Source: Saprospiraceae bacterium
GTDB lineage: Bacteria; Bacteroidota; Bacteroidia; Chitinophagales; Saprospiraceae
DNA length: 8,054 nucleotides
Direction of reading: 5' to 3'
Assembly: GCA_007125435.1 (NCBI GenBank)
Contig: SLDF01000095.1
Span: 1-8,054, forward strand
The stretch's first letter is position 1. Each line of letters starts with the position of its first letter. Below the pieces are notes generated by a model. It was not told the DNA's origin. It made no database searches and worked only from the letters and a program-made list of their open reading frames with translations. Made by a program: the position numbers and the translations under genes. This document shows positions 1 through 6,874 of the stretch, piece by piece.

Positions 1-14
1 GTCGACGCTGAGCC
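1..14 (+). repeat. Direct repeat copy 1 of GTCGACGCTGAGCC
   Basis: The first 14 bases of the window are repeated exactly at 82-95, where they form the bulge and left arm of the hairpin. This copy has no matching right arm inside the window, so it is either a partial element or one cut by the window edge. Confidence 0.7.
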
Positions 15-74
15 AGAGTCGGCAATACTTTCATTGTTGCTTTGAAGAGAAGTCTTAGTATAGGTGTCAAATTA

Positions 75-113
75 GGGAACAGTCGACGCTGAGCCGAGGG
101 CGGCTCAGTTCCC
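75..113. repeat. REP-like palindromic hairpin element
   Basis: CTGAGCCG (89-96) and CGGCTCAG (101-108) form a perfect 8-bp stem closing a four-base AGGG loop. GGGAA (75-79) can pair with TTCCC (109-113) outside it, leaving a one-sided bulge at 80-88 that contains the palindrome GTCGAC. A short conserved word next to a GC-rich hairpin resembles repetitive extragenic palindromes, which are often moved by RAYT-type transposases. That resemblance is inferred and no such transposase is in the window. No T-tract follows on either side, so a simple intrinsic terminator is less likely. Confidence 0.55.
82..95 (+). repeat. Direct repeat copy 2 of GTCGACGCTGAGCC
   Basis: This is an exact 14-base match to positions 1-14, 81 bases further on. 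In this copy CTGAGCC is part of the 8-bp hairpin stem, and GTCGAC sits in the bulge between the outer and inner stems. The two copies diverge straight after the 14-mer (AGAGTC against GAGGGC). Confidence 0.7.
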
Positions 114-120
114 TCATTAT

Positions 121-143
121 CGGCTTGACGTTTAGTCAACCCG
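121..143. repeat. Second hairpin next to the REP-like element
   Basis: CGG-C-TTGAC, loop GTTTA, GTCAA-C-CCG gives a five-pair inner stem (125-129 with 135-139), one C/C mismatch and three outer pairs (121-123 with 141-143). It lies 7 bases beyond the first hairpin. The sequence after it on the plus strand (TTTGCTTT) is a poor T-tract, so a terminator role is possible but weak. It may simply be part of the same repeat unit. Confidence 0.4.
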
Positions 144-391
144 TTTGCTTTGCACCATTCGGTCACCCTTCAGGGCTTTTGGATTATTTATACAATAACT
201 TCCAGGGCGCATTTCAAAATGTCGTTTTTTTCTGGTCTTGCATCAGCGATGTGGAAGGGTGGCGACGCAAGGAGCCAGACTCAGCGTAATGATAATGAAG
301 CTGAGGCCGACCGTCCAGGGAGCCCTGTAACGTAGCGCCCCGAAACGAAGTGAAGGGAGATGCCCAAAACATCAAATAAAACATGGTAAAT

Positions 392-1429
392 CTACCAGGG
401 TAAACAATTATAAATATTGTGCTTCTTCATCTCAAAGCCGTAGCGCAACAGTCGAGGCGAAATACCTGATGTGCCATCGCACTTAAAATTGAGGTCGAAG
501 TCATATTCGCCCAGCCCAAAGTAGCTAAAGGCATCGTCTTCATTGACCTTTCTAAACTTGAGGGGAATGAGTTCATACCTGCCAAATCGGTCAAAAATAC
601 CGTATCCGGTCGCATAGATAAAATCCTCTGACCGCCCCGGGTCGCTCCAGTCAATAACATTGGATGCCTGTACCTCATAGTCGAGCTTGATGATCTTTCC
701 ATAGTGAGAAAGTTCCTCCAGGTTTTCTATGGAATTCATTTTATTCTGACAAGATTGCACGGGAAAAGTGACCTTATTCACTTTAGCGTAATAGAGTGCC
801 TCGAACAATTCCCACAGCTTGGATCTGCCATCGTTGCTGATCATAAGTATAAATCGTCCTTTGGCCAGGACTTTCTTTTTGCCTAGTTGTAAATCAAGTT
901 GATACTGTCCTTCGGGTAAGGTCTGCATCCATTGCAGAATATTAAGGTGTGGAATGTATTCGAGATGGGACTCGTAGTCCATATGCTCAGATGTAGGTAT
1001 CCATTCAAACTCAAATACATTGCCTTCCAGTAATTGACTTTGGCGCTGAGACTGACAATAGTTAGGCTGTTCGCAAGCAGCAGACCATTGCATGCGATCT
1101 TTCTTTTTGCTTTCTATAGACTTGATCTTGATCATCCATGTCGGCATCCCCCCTTTGGATCCAATCGCGTGAGTACACTGAGCTCTCATCAGAAAAGGCT
1201 CATCCAACCTGATGGTATCAGACTCTACAGCTGTCCATTGCCCGGTTTCATTTTTCTTATACCTATAACCTTTAATCTGACCATCACCAACATTGAGATC
1301 CACTGAGTGAGGATCACGGTTTTGGCTATAGAAATGAATTGGGTCACTGACAAATACAGGACTACTCAAGGCATATACATCCTGCTGATAAAACAACAAA
1401 GTTGCTGCAAAAAGTAAATATATGAGCAT
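392..1429 (-). CDS. Unrecognised exported protein with six cysteines
   Basis: I do not recognise the family. The 345-residue product starts with a hydrophobic segment (about residues 1-16) followed by a polar region and a possible signal peptidase I site after VYA near residue 20. There is no lipobox cysteine, so a periplasmic or secreted soluble protein is likely. The mature part has six cysteines (85, 119, 125, 227, 317, 342), enough for three disulfides, and is rich in aromatic and alternating hydrophobic residues, which suggests beta-sandwich folds. No further membrane helix is evident. The ATG at 1429 is preceded by AGG six bases upstream, a fair ribosome site. It lies 78 bp downstream of galE on the same strand and could be co-transcribed with it. 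The gene looks intact and ends in TAG. Confidence 0.75.
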   Translation of the reverse strand: MLIYLLFAATLLFYQQDVYALSSPVFVSDPIHFYSQNRDPHSVDLNVGDGQIKGYRYKKNETGQWTAVESDTIRLDEPFLMRAQCTHAIGSKGGMPTWMIKIKSIESKKKDRMQWSAACEQPNYCQSQRQSQLLEGNVFEFEWIPTSEHMDYESHLEYIPHLNILQWMQTLPEGQYQLDLQLGKKKVLAKGRFILMISNDGRSKLWELFEALYYAKVNKVTFPVQSCQNKMNSIENLEELSHYGKIIKLDYEVQASNVIDWSDPGRSEDFIYATGYGIFDRFGRYELIPLKFRKVNEDDAFSYFGLGEYDFDLNFKCDGTSGISPRLLRYGFEMKKHNIYNCLPW

Positions 1430-1507
1430 GTTACCTGAGTATTACTGTAAATCATTGATCCCCTTATAGAGTCTAATCTTATTGGATTGTAACTATGAGA
1501 AATCACA

Positions 1508-2536
1508 CTAAGATTGACTTGTTCGCCTTTGTTCCCAGCGCCAGGCTGTGTCCATGATAGCGTCGATGTCTCTATCTGGTTTCCAGCCCAGGGTTTTCAT
1601 TGCTTTCGTGGCATCTGCATAGACGGCAATGACATCACCCGGTCTGCGACCACCTATGACATAGTTGAGCTTTTGGCCGGTCACCTTCTCAAATGCCTCT
1701 ATTGCCTCTTTGACACTAACGCCCTCTCCTATGCCCAGATTGATGATATCTACCTGCGGTGCATCTGGATGATCGATTAAGTACTTCAAAGACAATGTAT
1801 GCGCATGGGCCAAATCCATGACGTGTATATAGTCCCTTATGTTACTGCCATCTCTTGTAGGATAATCATCGCCAAATACAGTCATCTGGGGGCGCTTGCC
1901 TATAGCGGTCTCTGTAATTACCGGTACTAAATTATTGGCGATATTAATAGGGTTTTCTCCAATGATGGCGGACTCATGTGCGCCTGCCGGGTTGAAGTAA
2001 CGCAACAATACAAACTTCATGTCATCGTTGACCTTGCTGTAATCTTGTATGATTTGTTCTCCGATTTGCTTCGTAAAAGCGTAGGGGCTTTCTGCCTTTT
2101 GCAGAGGTGTCTGCTCTGTCACAGGTAGCTCTTCAGGGTTTCCATAAACCGAGCATGACGAAGAGAAAATAAAAAATTTAGCGCCGTATCGAGGTGCCAG
2201 GTCCATGAGGTTGATTTGCGCATTTATATTATTATTGTAATACATCAATGGTTTTTCCACTGATTCTCCTACACTTTTAAAAGCCGCAAAATGGATAATA
2301 CCGTCTACATGACCGATAGCATCCAGCATATCCTGGCAAGCATTTCTATCCGCTAAATCGACCTTGTGGTTTACCACCCTATGTCCAGTGATTTGCTCTA
2401 TGCCATCTAGGACTTTTTCATCAGCATTGAATAGACTGTCTGCCGATACCACTTCGAATCCATAATCTAATAAGTCAACAATAGTATGACTTCCAATATA
2501 TCCACAACCTCCGGTAACTAAAATCTTTTTTTGCAT
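1508..2536 (-). CDS. galE: UDP-glucose 4-epimerase
   Basis: This cytoplasmic NAD-dependent enzyme interconverts UDP-glucose and UDP-galactose (Leloir pathway, nucleotide-sugar supply for surface glycans). The 342-residue product is a full-length extended short-chain dehydrogenase. It shows the Rossmann loop GGCGYIGS (9-16), the catalytic stretch SSSCSVYG (125-132, with S127 matching E. coli S124), the YxxxK pair Y152/K156, the LRYFNPAGA segment (178-186) and the C-terminal GRRPGD substrate-binding motif (296-301). By eye alignment, V305 sits where E. coli has the bulky gate Tyr299 and human GALE has Cys307. A small residue there is linked in the family to acceptance of UDP-GlcNAc/GalNAc, so the enzyme may be bifunctional. 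The ATG at 2536 follows an A-rich leader without Shine-Dalgarno sequence, and the stop is TAG. It is divergent from cysQ. Confidence 0.96.
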   Translation of the reverse strand: MQKKILVTGGCGYIGSHTIVDLLDYGFEVVSADSLFNADEKVLDGIEQITGHRVVNHKVDLADRNACQDMLDAIGHVDGIIHFAAFKSVGESVEKPLMYYNNNINAQINLMDLAPRYGAKFFIFSSSCSVYGNPEELPVTEQTPLQKAESPYAFTKQIGEQIIQDYSKVNDDMKFVLLRYFNPAGAHESAIIGENPINIANNLVPVITETAIGKRPQMTVFGDDYPTRDGSNIRDYIHVMDLAHAHTLSLKYLIDHPDAPQVDIINLGIGEGVSVKEAIEAFEKVTGQKLNYVIGGRRPGDVIAVYADATKAMKTLGWKPDRDIDAIMDTAWRWEQRRTSQS

Positions 2537-2560
2537 AGTTCTGTTATTCTTATTGATGTC

Positions 2561-2595
2561 ACAATATAAAAACTACTTTGCTATCTTCTAACAAA
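2561..2595 (-). promoter_or_regulatory. Possible Bacteroidota-type promoter for galE
   Basis: Reading the minus strand, TTTG (2595-2592) is followed after 23 bases by TATATTGT (2568-2561), roughly 25 bases before the galE ATG. The Bacteroides consensus is TTTG, then TAnnTTTG about 19-21 bases later, so the spacing is slightly long and the second box imperfect. The 99-bp divergent region must hold promoters for both galE and cysQ. I found no convincing match for cysQ. Confidence 0.25.
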
Positions 2596-2635
2596 AGCAG
2601 TTTCTTTGACAGAAATATTATCAATACAACACTGA

Positions 2636-3466
2636 ATGAAGAATCAATATCACGACTCAGATCCATATCTCGAAGAATTAGTAGAAAAGGTAAAGCCCAT
2701 TGCTATCATGGCAGGTGATGCCATTATGCATTTCTATGACCAGGATTATCAAAATCCGGAATCCGTTTCCTTTAAAACAGACAACTCTCCGGTCACAAGG
2801 GCGGATAAAATCAGCCATCAGATTATCGATGAAGAGTTGAGAAAGCTGGATCCTGCCATCCCTGTCTTATCAGAAGAAGGTATGATCATCCCATTCGAAG
2901 AACGACAGAAATACAGAAGGTTGTGGATCGTAGACCCTCTGGATGGAACCCGAGAGTTCATAGATAAGAATGGTGAGTTTACCATTCACATTGGCTTAGT
3001 AGAATCGGGAAATCCTATTCTTGGCGTAGTTTATGCCCCTGCAACAAGAACAATGTGGTGGGGCGTCAAAAGAGGCGGTTCCTTCAGAGGTGACATCGAC
3101 GGTATCCATCAGCTAAAAGTCAACTCACTGGACATGAAGTCTTCAGGTATCAAAATAACCCACTCTAGATCGCATATGGACAAGGCTACAGATATTTACA
3201 TTCGCAGTTTTGACAAACCGACCACCATACCCATGGGTAGTTCATTGAAATTTATGAAGATTGCAGAGGGCGAATTTGACATCTACCCTAAGATGAGCAG
3301 CAAGATGAAAGAATGGGATACATGCGCCCCACAGATCATACTCGAAGAAGCAGGAGGCATGGTCGTTTGTGTGGAGAAAGGGCGCCCACTGGAATATAAC
3401 AAGGAAGAGCTTACCCAACCGGATTTTTTGGCAATGGGTAATTTAATTGCTTATTACGAATATTAG
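2636..3466 (+). CDS. cysQ: 3'(2'),5'-bisphosphate nucleotidase CysQ
   Basis: This is a Mg-dependent, typically lithium-sensitive phosphatase of the inositol monophosphatase superfamily. It converts 3'-phosphoadenosine 5'-phosphate (PAP), a by-product of PAPS use, to AMP. At 276 residues it matches the usual CysQ length. Metal-binding motifs are intact: SEE around residues 79-81, WIVDPLDGTREF at 97-108 (D100 and D103 as metal ligands) and the C-terminal EWDTCAPQIILEEAGG at 226-241 with D228. The TDNSPVTRAD segment (48-57) is also typical of the CysQ branch rather than SuhB. No signal peptide is seen, so it is cytoplasmic, perhaps membrane-associated as in other bacteria. The ATG at 2636 is the first in frame, with an A-rich leader lacking Shine-Dalgarno sequence. 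The downstream glycosyltransferase starts 41 nt after the TAG stop, suggesting an operon. Confidence 0.94.
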   Translation: MKNQYHDSDPYLEELVEKVKPIAIMAGDAIMHFYDQDYQNPESVSFKTDNSPVTRADKISHQIIDEELRKLDPAIPVLSEEGMIIPFEERQKYRRLWIVDPLDGTREFIDKNGEFTIHIGLVESGNPILGVVYAPATRTMWWGVKRGGSFRGDIDGIHQLKVNSLDMKSSGIKITHSRSHMDKATDIYIRSFDKPTTIPMGSSLKFMKIAEGEFDIYPKMSSKMKEWDTCAPQIILEEAGGMVVCVEKGRPLEYNKEELTQPDFLAMGNLIAYYEY

Positions 3467-3507
3467 CCCGACATTAGCGGTCTAATCAAGATACTTATAT
3501 TCTGGTG

Positions 3508-4269
3508 ATGAAGCCGTATCCAATCACTTTATTGATCCCTACTTACAACGAAGCAGACAACTTAAAGCGGCTGCTACCAGACATGACTCATTTTCAGGAA
3601 ATACTGGTCGTAGACAGTTATTCAGACGATGATACGGTAGAAATCGCGCGCTCTTTCGGTGCTCGTGTCATACAGAGAGCATACCAATACTCCGCCTCTC
3701 AGAAAAACTGGGCCATACCTCAAGCGAGTTTTGAATGGATATTTCTTCTAGATGCAGATGAATGGGTAGAAGATGATCTCATCCATGAAATAGGTCAGGT
3801 CTTAGCAGATAGCCAGCCAAATAATGCCTATGATATCCCAAGAGTGAATTACTACATGGGCAAGAGAATAAGATACAGTGGCTGGCAAAATGATTCAGTC
3901 ATCCGCCTATTCAAAAGGGATAGCTGTAGATATGAAGACAAACGAGTACATGCAGAAATTCTCACTGAAGGCAAGATCGGCAGACTAAAAAATCCCATAC
4001 ACCACAACACCTATAAAAATTTTCAGCATGCGCTGTACAAAGAGGACAGGTATTCTTCATGGAAGGCGCATGACAAGGTAGATCGAGGACATAAATCAGG
4101 ACTTCTTCAAATGATCTTCAGGCCGGGGTTTGAGTTTTTTAAGTTGTACTTTTTGAGGCTGGGCATATTGGATGGGAAGCCCGGCTTCATCATATGCATG
4201 ATGGCAGCCTGGTCCCTCTTTATGAGGCAAGTCAAGATATGGCGCATACATGAAGGAGAGCAATTTTAG
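3508..4269 (+). CDS. Family 2 glycosyltransferase, WaaE/KdtX-like
   Basis: This is an inverting GT-A glycosyltransferase resembling the lipopolysaccharide core beta-1,4-glucosyltransferase group (WaaE/KdtX). It probably acts at the cytoplasmic face of the inner membrane on a lipid-linked or LPS acceptor. With the ATG at 3508 the product has 253 residues. PTYNEADNL (11-19) and VVDSYSDDDT (34-43, with D36) bind the nucleotide sugar, LDADEW (81-86) carries the DxD metal site, and RVHAEI (146-151) and the YSSWKA segment (182-187) are group-typical. The C-terminal PGFEFFKLYFLRLGILDG (206-223) and the hydrophobic 226-239 region are likely membrane-contacting. GTG at 3505 directly precedes the ATG and would add one residue; I prefer ATG. 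It probably forms an operon with cysQ. The exact donor and acceptor cannot be told from sequence. Confidence 0.88.
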   Translation: MKPYPITLLIPTYNEADNLKRLLPDMTHFQEILVVDSYSDDDTVEIARSFGARVIQRAYQYSASQKNWAIPQASFEWIFLLDADEWVEDDLIHEIGQVLADSQPNNAYDIPRVNYYMGKRIRYSGWQNDSVIRLFKRDSCRYEDKRVHAEILTEGKIGRLKNPIHHNTYKNFQHALYKEDRYSSWKAHDKVDRGHKSGLLQMIFRPGFEFFKLYFLRLGILDGKPGFIICMMAAWSLFMRQVKIWRIHEGEQF

Positions 4270-4297
4270 TTCAATGCACCATTCAAGAACAGATAAC

Positions 4298-4314
4298 ACT
4301 GAACGGTTTTCAGT
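4298..4314. terminator. Weak hairpin between convergent genes
   Basis: ACTGAA (4298-4303) and TTCAGT (4309-4314) form a six-pair, AT-rich stem with a five-base loop. It sits in the 40-bp gap between the convergent glycosyltransferase and dipeptidase genes and overlaps the dipeptidase stop codon (4310-4312). Its position suits a bidirectional terminator, but the stem is weak and no T-tract follows. Confidence 0.22.
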
Positions 4315-5050
4315 CACATGACCACAATGCTTCGCTTAGCTCCTGTCTTTGTCCTGAAAAGTCAAAATGCCACCACTCTGAAGTTATAGGTCGAAAACCG
4401 GAGTCCTCCATGATACCCGTCAATAGCAGTCTATTGTTCTGGACCTCCTCTAAATGGTGTGGATATCCGGGATGAGCCTCTTTCCCGAAAAAGTCATATG
4501 GTGTGCCCATATCAAGAGGCTCACCGCTTAGCGTATCCACCAAGGTCAGATCCACAGCCGTTCCCCTGCCGTGATTAGACCCTTTAGTAGGTGGAGCTAC
4601 ATACCTTTTATCGGGCATGATGTCCCATAGTTTTTGCTGATATATAGCTGGCCTGTAGCAATCATAAATCAGCATACTATAGCCCTCTTTCCAAAATGCA
4701 GCCTCAGCATTTTTCATGGCACGTGCGACATCCTTGCGTAGAAAACATGCGGGGCAGTCATAAATGACCTCTCCCATGAAATTGTCTTCTGTCGCGTATT
4801 TTATATCGAACTGAGCATGTTCAAGAAACACCATCATGTCTACCCATTCGTTGGTGTCCAATTGACCAAAACCTGTATCTATTGGCTCATTACCTTGATG
4901 TATAGCATCATCAATTGGGCTTTCAATAATATTGATGTCTTCTGATTGACTTGACTTATTATTCTCGGGATTGGACTGGCAAGAAGCCAGAAAAAAAGAT
5001 AAAAGACATAAACGAATCACAAGCAAATAAACAAGATTTCTATTGATCAT
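4310..5050 (-). CDS. VanX/DdpX-type D-Ala-D-Ala dipeptidase lipoprotein
   Basis: This is a zinc dipeptidase of family M15D, whose members cleave D-alanyl-D-alanine. The 246-residue product starts with a lipoprotein signal peptide: hydrophobic residues 7-20, then lipobox LASC with C24 as the lipidated residue. A low-complexity polar linker follows (about 25-65), so the enzyme should be periplasmic or outer-membrane tethered. Catalytic features are complete: DCYRP with R133 (VanX R71), SNHGRGTAVD (158-167) giving zinc ligands H160 and D167, and EWWHFD (225-230) giving the base E225 and zinc ligand H228. The H-x6-D and E-x2-H spacings equal those of VanX. With no vanH/vanA genes nearby, cell-wall dipeptide salvage or peptidoglycan turnover is likelier than glycopeptide resistance. 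The ATG at 5050 lies 3 nt after the stop of the MutS-like gene, indicating co-transcription. The stop is TGA, the only non-TAG stop in the window. Confidence 0.92.
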   Translation of the reverse strand: MINRNLVYLLVIRLCLLSFFLASCQSNPENNKSSQSEDINIIESPIDDAIHQGNEPIDTGFGQLDTNEWVDMMVFLEHAQFDIKYATEDNFMGEVIYDCPACFLRKDVARAMKNAEAAFWKEGYSMLIYDCYRPAIYQQKLWDIMPDKRYVAPPTKGSNHGRGTAVDLTLVDTLSGEPLDMGTPYDFFGKEAHPGYPHHLEEVQNNRLLLTGIMEDSGFRPITSEWWHFDFSGQRQELSEALWSCD

Positions 5051-5053
5051 AAC

Positions 5054-6874
5054 CTATATTTTTATGCCCATTTTTTGCATCAGTTCTGAGGCATTTAATG
5101 TCTTACATATCCCATGTTTAATTTTGTAATCAAACATAAACTGTTGGTCTTTTATCTCGACTTCAAATGAGAAGTTCTGTATTTGACTAGGGTAATCGTT
5201 TTCCAATTCACCCAATTCCAAATCATGGGTAGCCACCATACCAGCGGCATTATATTGTAGAATTTGGCTCACAAAGGCTTTTGAGCCAATGAGCTTATCC
5301 TTAGAGTTTGTGCCGCGTAATATTTCGTCGAGAATCACAAATAGCCGGTCACCATCTTGTAACCGATTGAGAATATTTTTAAGCCGCTTCAATTCAACAT
5401 AGAAGGTGGATTCGCCTTTTGCCAGATTGTCTGAGATTCGCATGCTACATACAATATCGATTGGCCTGTATTGAAAGCTGTGGGCACATACCGGTGCTCC
5501 GGCATTGGCAAGAACCAGATTTAAGCCCACAGTTCTTAACCACGTGCTTTTACCGGACATATTAGACCCTGTAATAATATGCATCCGGCCAAAGCCATCT
5601 ATATCCATATCGCTCTTGATAGAATCAGAGGCATTCAGTAGTGGATGACCAAGCCCCTTGGCATTGATTGCAAAGTTTTCTGAAATGGAAGGAAAAACCC
5701 AATCTGGTCGATTAAAAGTAAAGACTCCAAAGGCAACATTGACGTCGATATCTGCAATACTGTGAAGGATGTCTTTGGCCAGATTACTGTGCTTACCTTT
5801 CCATCTCTCCAATGCCGTGTAAAGATGCACATCGTAAAACAATAAGCCATTTAAGCCGACTGATACTAAAATATTATTTTTGGCATCCAATAATTCTATA
5901 AACCGCAACAACTGCTTTAACCGAGGAATGGTATGCTCTTGAATGGTATGGCGATCTAAATGCCCAGACATGATGGGGTCAGCCCATTTTTTTTTCGCTA
6001 GCAGATAAAACAGATTGACCCATTCGCTTATGACCTGACTCTTATCATTCAGCAATTGATACACCTTGCCTAATTTCTTGGCCACAAGACCACTGATTAT
6101 AAGATTAAATACAAATAAATAAACAAGGACAGAATAATGTATCAAATTGAGAGCAACGCCAATGGTAAGACAAATAAAAAATATAGGACTGACCCAGCTT
6201 ATGATTTTTAACCACATGGGCAACTTAAAGCTTTCGCTTGACATCCAATCGGCTATCTCTTGTGAATTGTCCATCTTATCGCTAGATAGCCTGGTGGCCA
6301 CTATCCATTGTTGACACCATTCAATGTCAAGACTCAAAGCTTTGTAGGCTGACGTTAAATGTTGAAGATCCGTGATATCAGCGGGCGATAATAAACGCTC
6401 AGCAAGCACCTGCCTACTGCGAACCAGCGGACTCCTATTGACATGCTCAAATAATGAAAAATCTCCAAAGACATCTAAATCACGGGCATAGCCATGATGT
6501 TCCGGCATCAGGTCTTCTCCACCATATACCGGGCTCCAGCAGCCACTAAGCCTTTCTACTTCCTCCCGATTCAGATCAATATGGGCCTTTACTCTGGCTA
6601 TTAGCTTTTTGAGGCCGATATGGTAATATATGAACCATAGAAATAATAGCACTAAAGCAATAATTACCCACAAGCCCCAACTCAGAAAGGACCACTTCAG
6701 TGCTGCGTATATCAAACCTACAATCAATAGAAAAATAAATAACCTGAGTCTGCTGATCCATGCAGACTTCTTTTTTAAGCTCGATAGCTCTTCTTCTTTC
6801 TCTTCTTGTCTGTTCGCGTAATAGTCGTAAGGGTTCAAAAGCTTCTTTCTTATGTCGATCGCATGCCGCTTCAA
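5054..6874 (-). CDS. Membrane-anchored MutS-like ATPase
   Basis: This MutS-family protein (606 residues) lacks the N-terminal mismatch-recognition domain, and no FxE motif is seen. Two hydrophobic helices lie near residues 43-60 and 66-84. A MutS core/lever-like segment follows (about 131-180, with FGDFSLFEHVNRSP and AERLLSP), then two more helices (about 221-241 and 245-264), a helical clamp-like region, and the ATPase. The ATPase is intact: Walker A GSNMSGKST (436-444), ESTFYVEL (488-495), Walker B VILDE (513-517), the ATHDLEL histidine H550, and the C-terminal FDYKIKHG segment (581-588). The C-terminal dimerisation helices of classical MutS are absent. The frame has no ATG before the helices. 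TTG at 6874 follows an in-frame TGA directly, and TTG at 6838 (residue 13), after a purine-rich AAGAAAGAAG, gives a product starting NPYDYYANR, which fits the family better in my recollection. Function is unknown. Canonical mismatch repair is unlikely. Confidence 0.88.
   Translation of the reverse strand: MKRHAIDIRKKLLNPYDYYANRQEEKEEELSSLKKKSAWISRLRLFIFLLIVGLIYAALKWSFLSWGLWVIIALVLLFLWFIYYHIGLKKLIARVKAHIDLNREEVERLSGCWSPVYGGEDLMPEHHGYARDLDVFGDFSLFEHVNRSPLVRSRQVLAERLLSPADITDLQHLTSAYKALSLDIEWCQQWIVATRLSSDKMDNSQEIADWMSSESFKLPMWLKIISWVSPIFFICLTIGVALNLIHYSVLVYLFVFNLIISGLVAKKLGKVYQLLNDKSQVISEWVNLFYLLAKKKWADPIMSGHLDRHTIQEHTIPRLKQLLRFIELLDAKNNILVSVGLNGLLFYDVHLYTALERWKGKHSNLAKDILHSIADIDVNVAFGVFTFNRPDWVFPSISENFAINAKGLGHPLLNASDSIKSDMDIDGFGRMHIITGSNMSGKSTWLRTVGLNLVLANAGAPVCAHSFQYRPIDIVCSMRISDNLAKGESTFYVELKRLKNILNRLQDGDRLFVILDEILRGTNSKDKLIGSKAFVSQILQYNAAGMVATHDLELGELENDYPSQIQNFSFEVEIKDQQFMFDYKIKHGICKTLNASELMQKMGIKI
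6836..6838 (-). promoter_or_regulatory. Alternative TTG start of the MutS-like gene
   Basis: TTG on the minus strand (6838-6836) is preceded by AAGAAAGAAG, a purine-rich stretch a few bases upstream. A start here removes 12 residues and leaves both N-terminal helices intact. The longer form starts at TTG 6874, with no ribosome-site-like sequence before it. The ATG at 6887 lies in another frame and does not lead into this protein. Confidence 0.4.

Larger units (their letters stand above)
1..391. other. Gene-free left edge with repeat-like sequence
   Basis: I see no credible gene here. A 61-codon plus-strand frame (150-335) has no recognisable motif and biased, low-complexity content (Arg, Asp, Glu, Gly, Ser near its end), so I treat it as non-coding. 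The stretch is dense in CTGAG-type words. The 8-mer ACGCTGAG occurs at 5-12 and 86-93 and inverted at 280-287, and GCTGAGGCC lies near 300-308. Two clear hairpins (75-113 and 121-143) and a short near-palindrome CAGGGAGCCCTG (316-327) are present. Together these look like interspersed repeat DNA in the 3' flank of the minus-strand gene that ends at 392. Whether it is multi-copy in the genome cannot be seen from one window. Confidence 0.55.

Noticed and set aside
316..327. CAGGGAGCCCTG palindrome as a regulator binding site
   Set aside because: It is short, imperfect at the centre and not placed upstream of any gene in the window. It fits better as part of the repeat region.
150..335. 61-codon plus-strand frame as a small gene
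   Set aside because: It has no recognisable motif or ribosome site and has biased composition over repeat-like DNA. It is more likely a chance frame.
427..702. 91-codon minus-strand frame inside the exported-protein gene
   Set aside because: It is fully contained in a longer intact frame with a signal peptide and shows no motif of its own.
3473..3486. ATTAG-CGGT-CTAAT hairpin after cysQ as a terminator
   Set aside because: It has only five mostly A/T pairs and no T-tract, and it lies in a 41-bp gap that looks intra-operonic.
4310..5050. Glycopeptide (vancomycin) resistance gene
   Set aside because: The protein has a lipoprotein signal and no accompanying ligase, dehydrogenase or two-component genes.
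5054..6874. Canonical mutS or mutS2
   Set aside because: It lacks the mismatch-binding domain and the Smr nuclease domain of MutS2, and it carries membrane helices that neither has.
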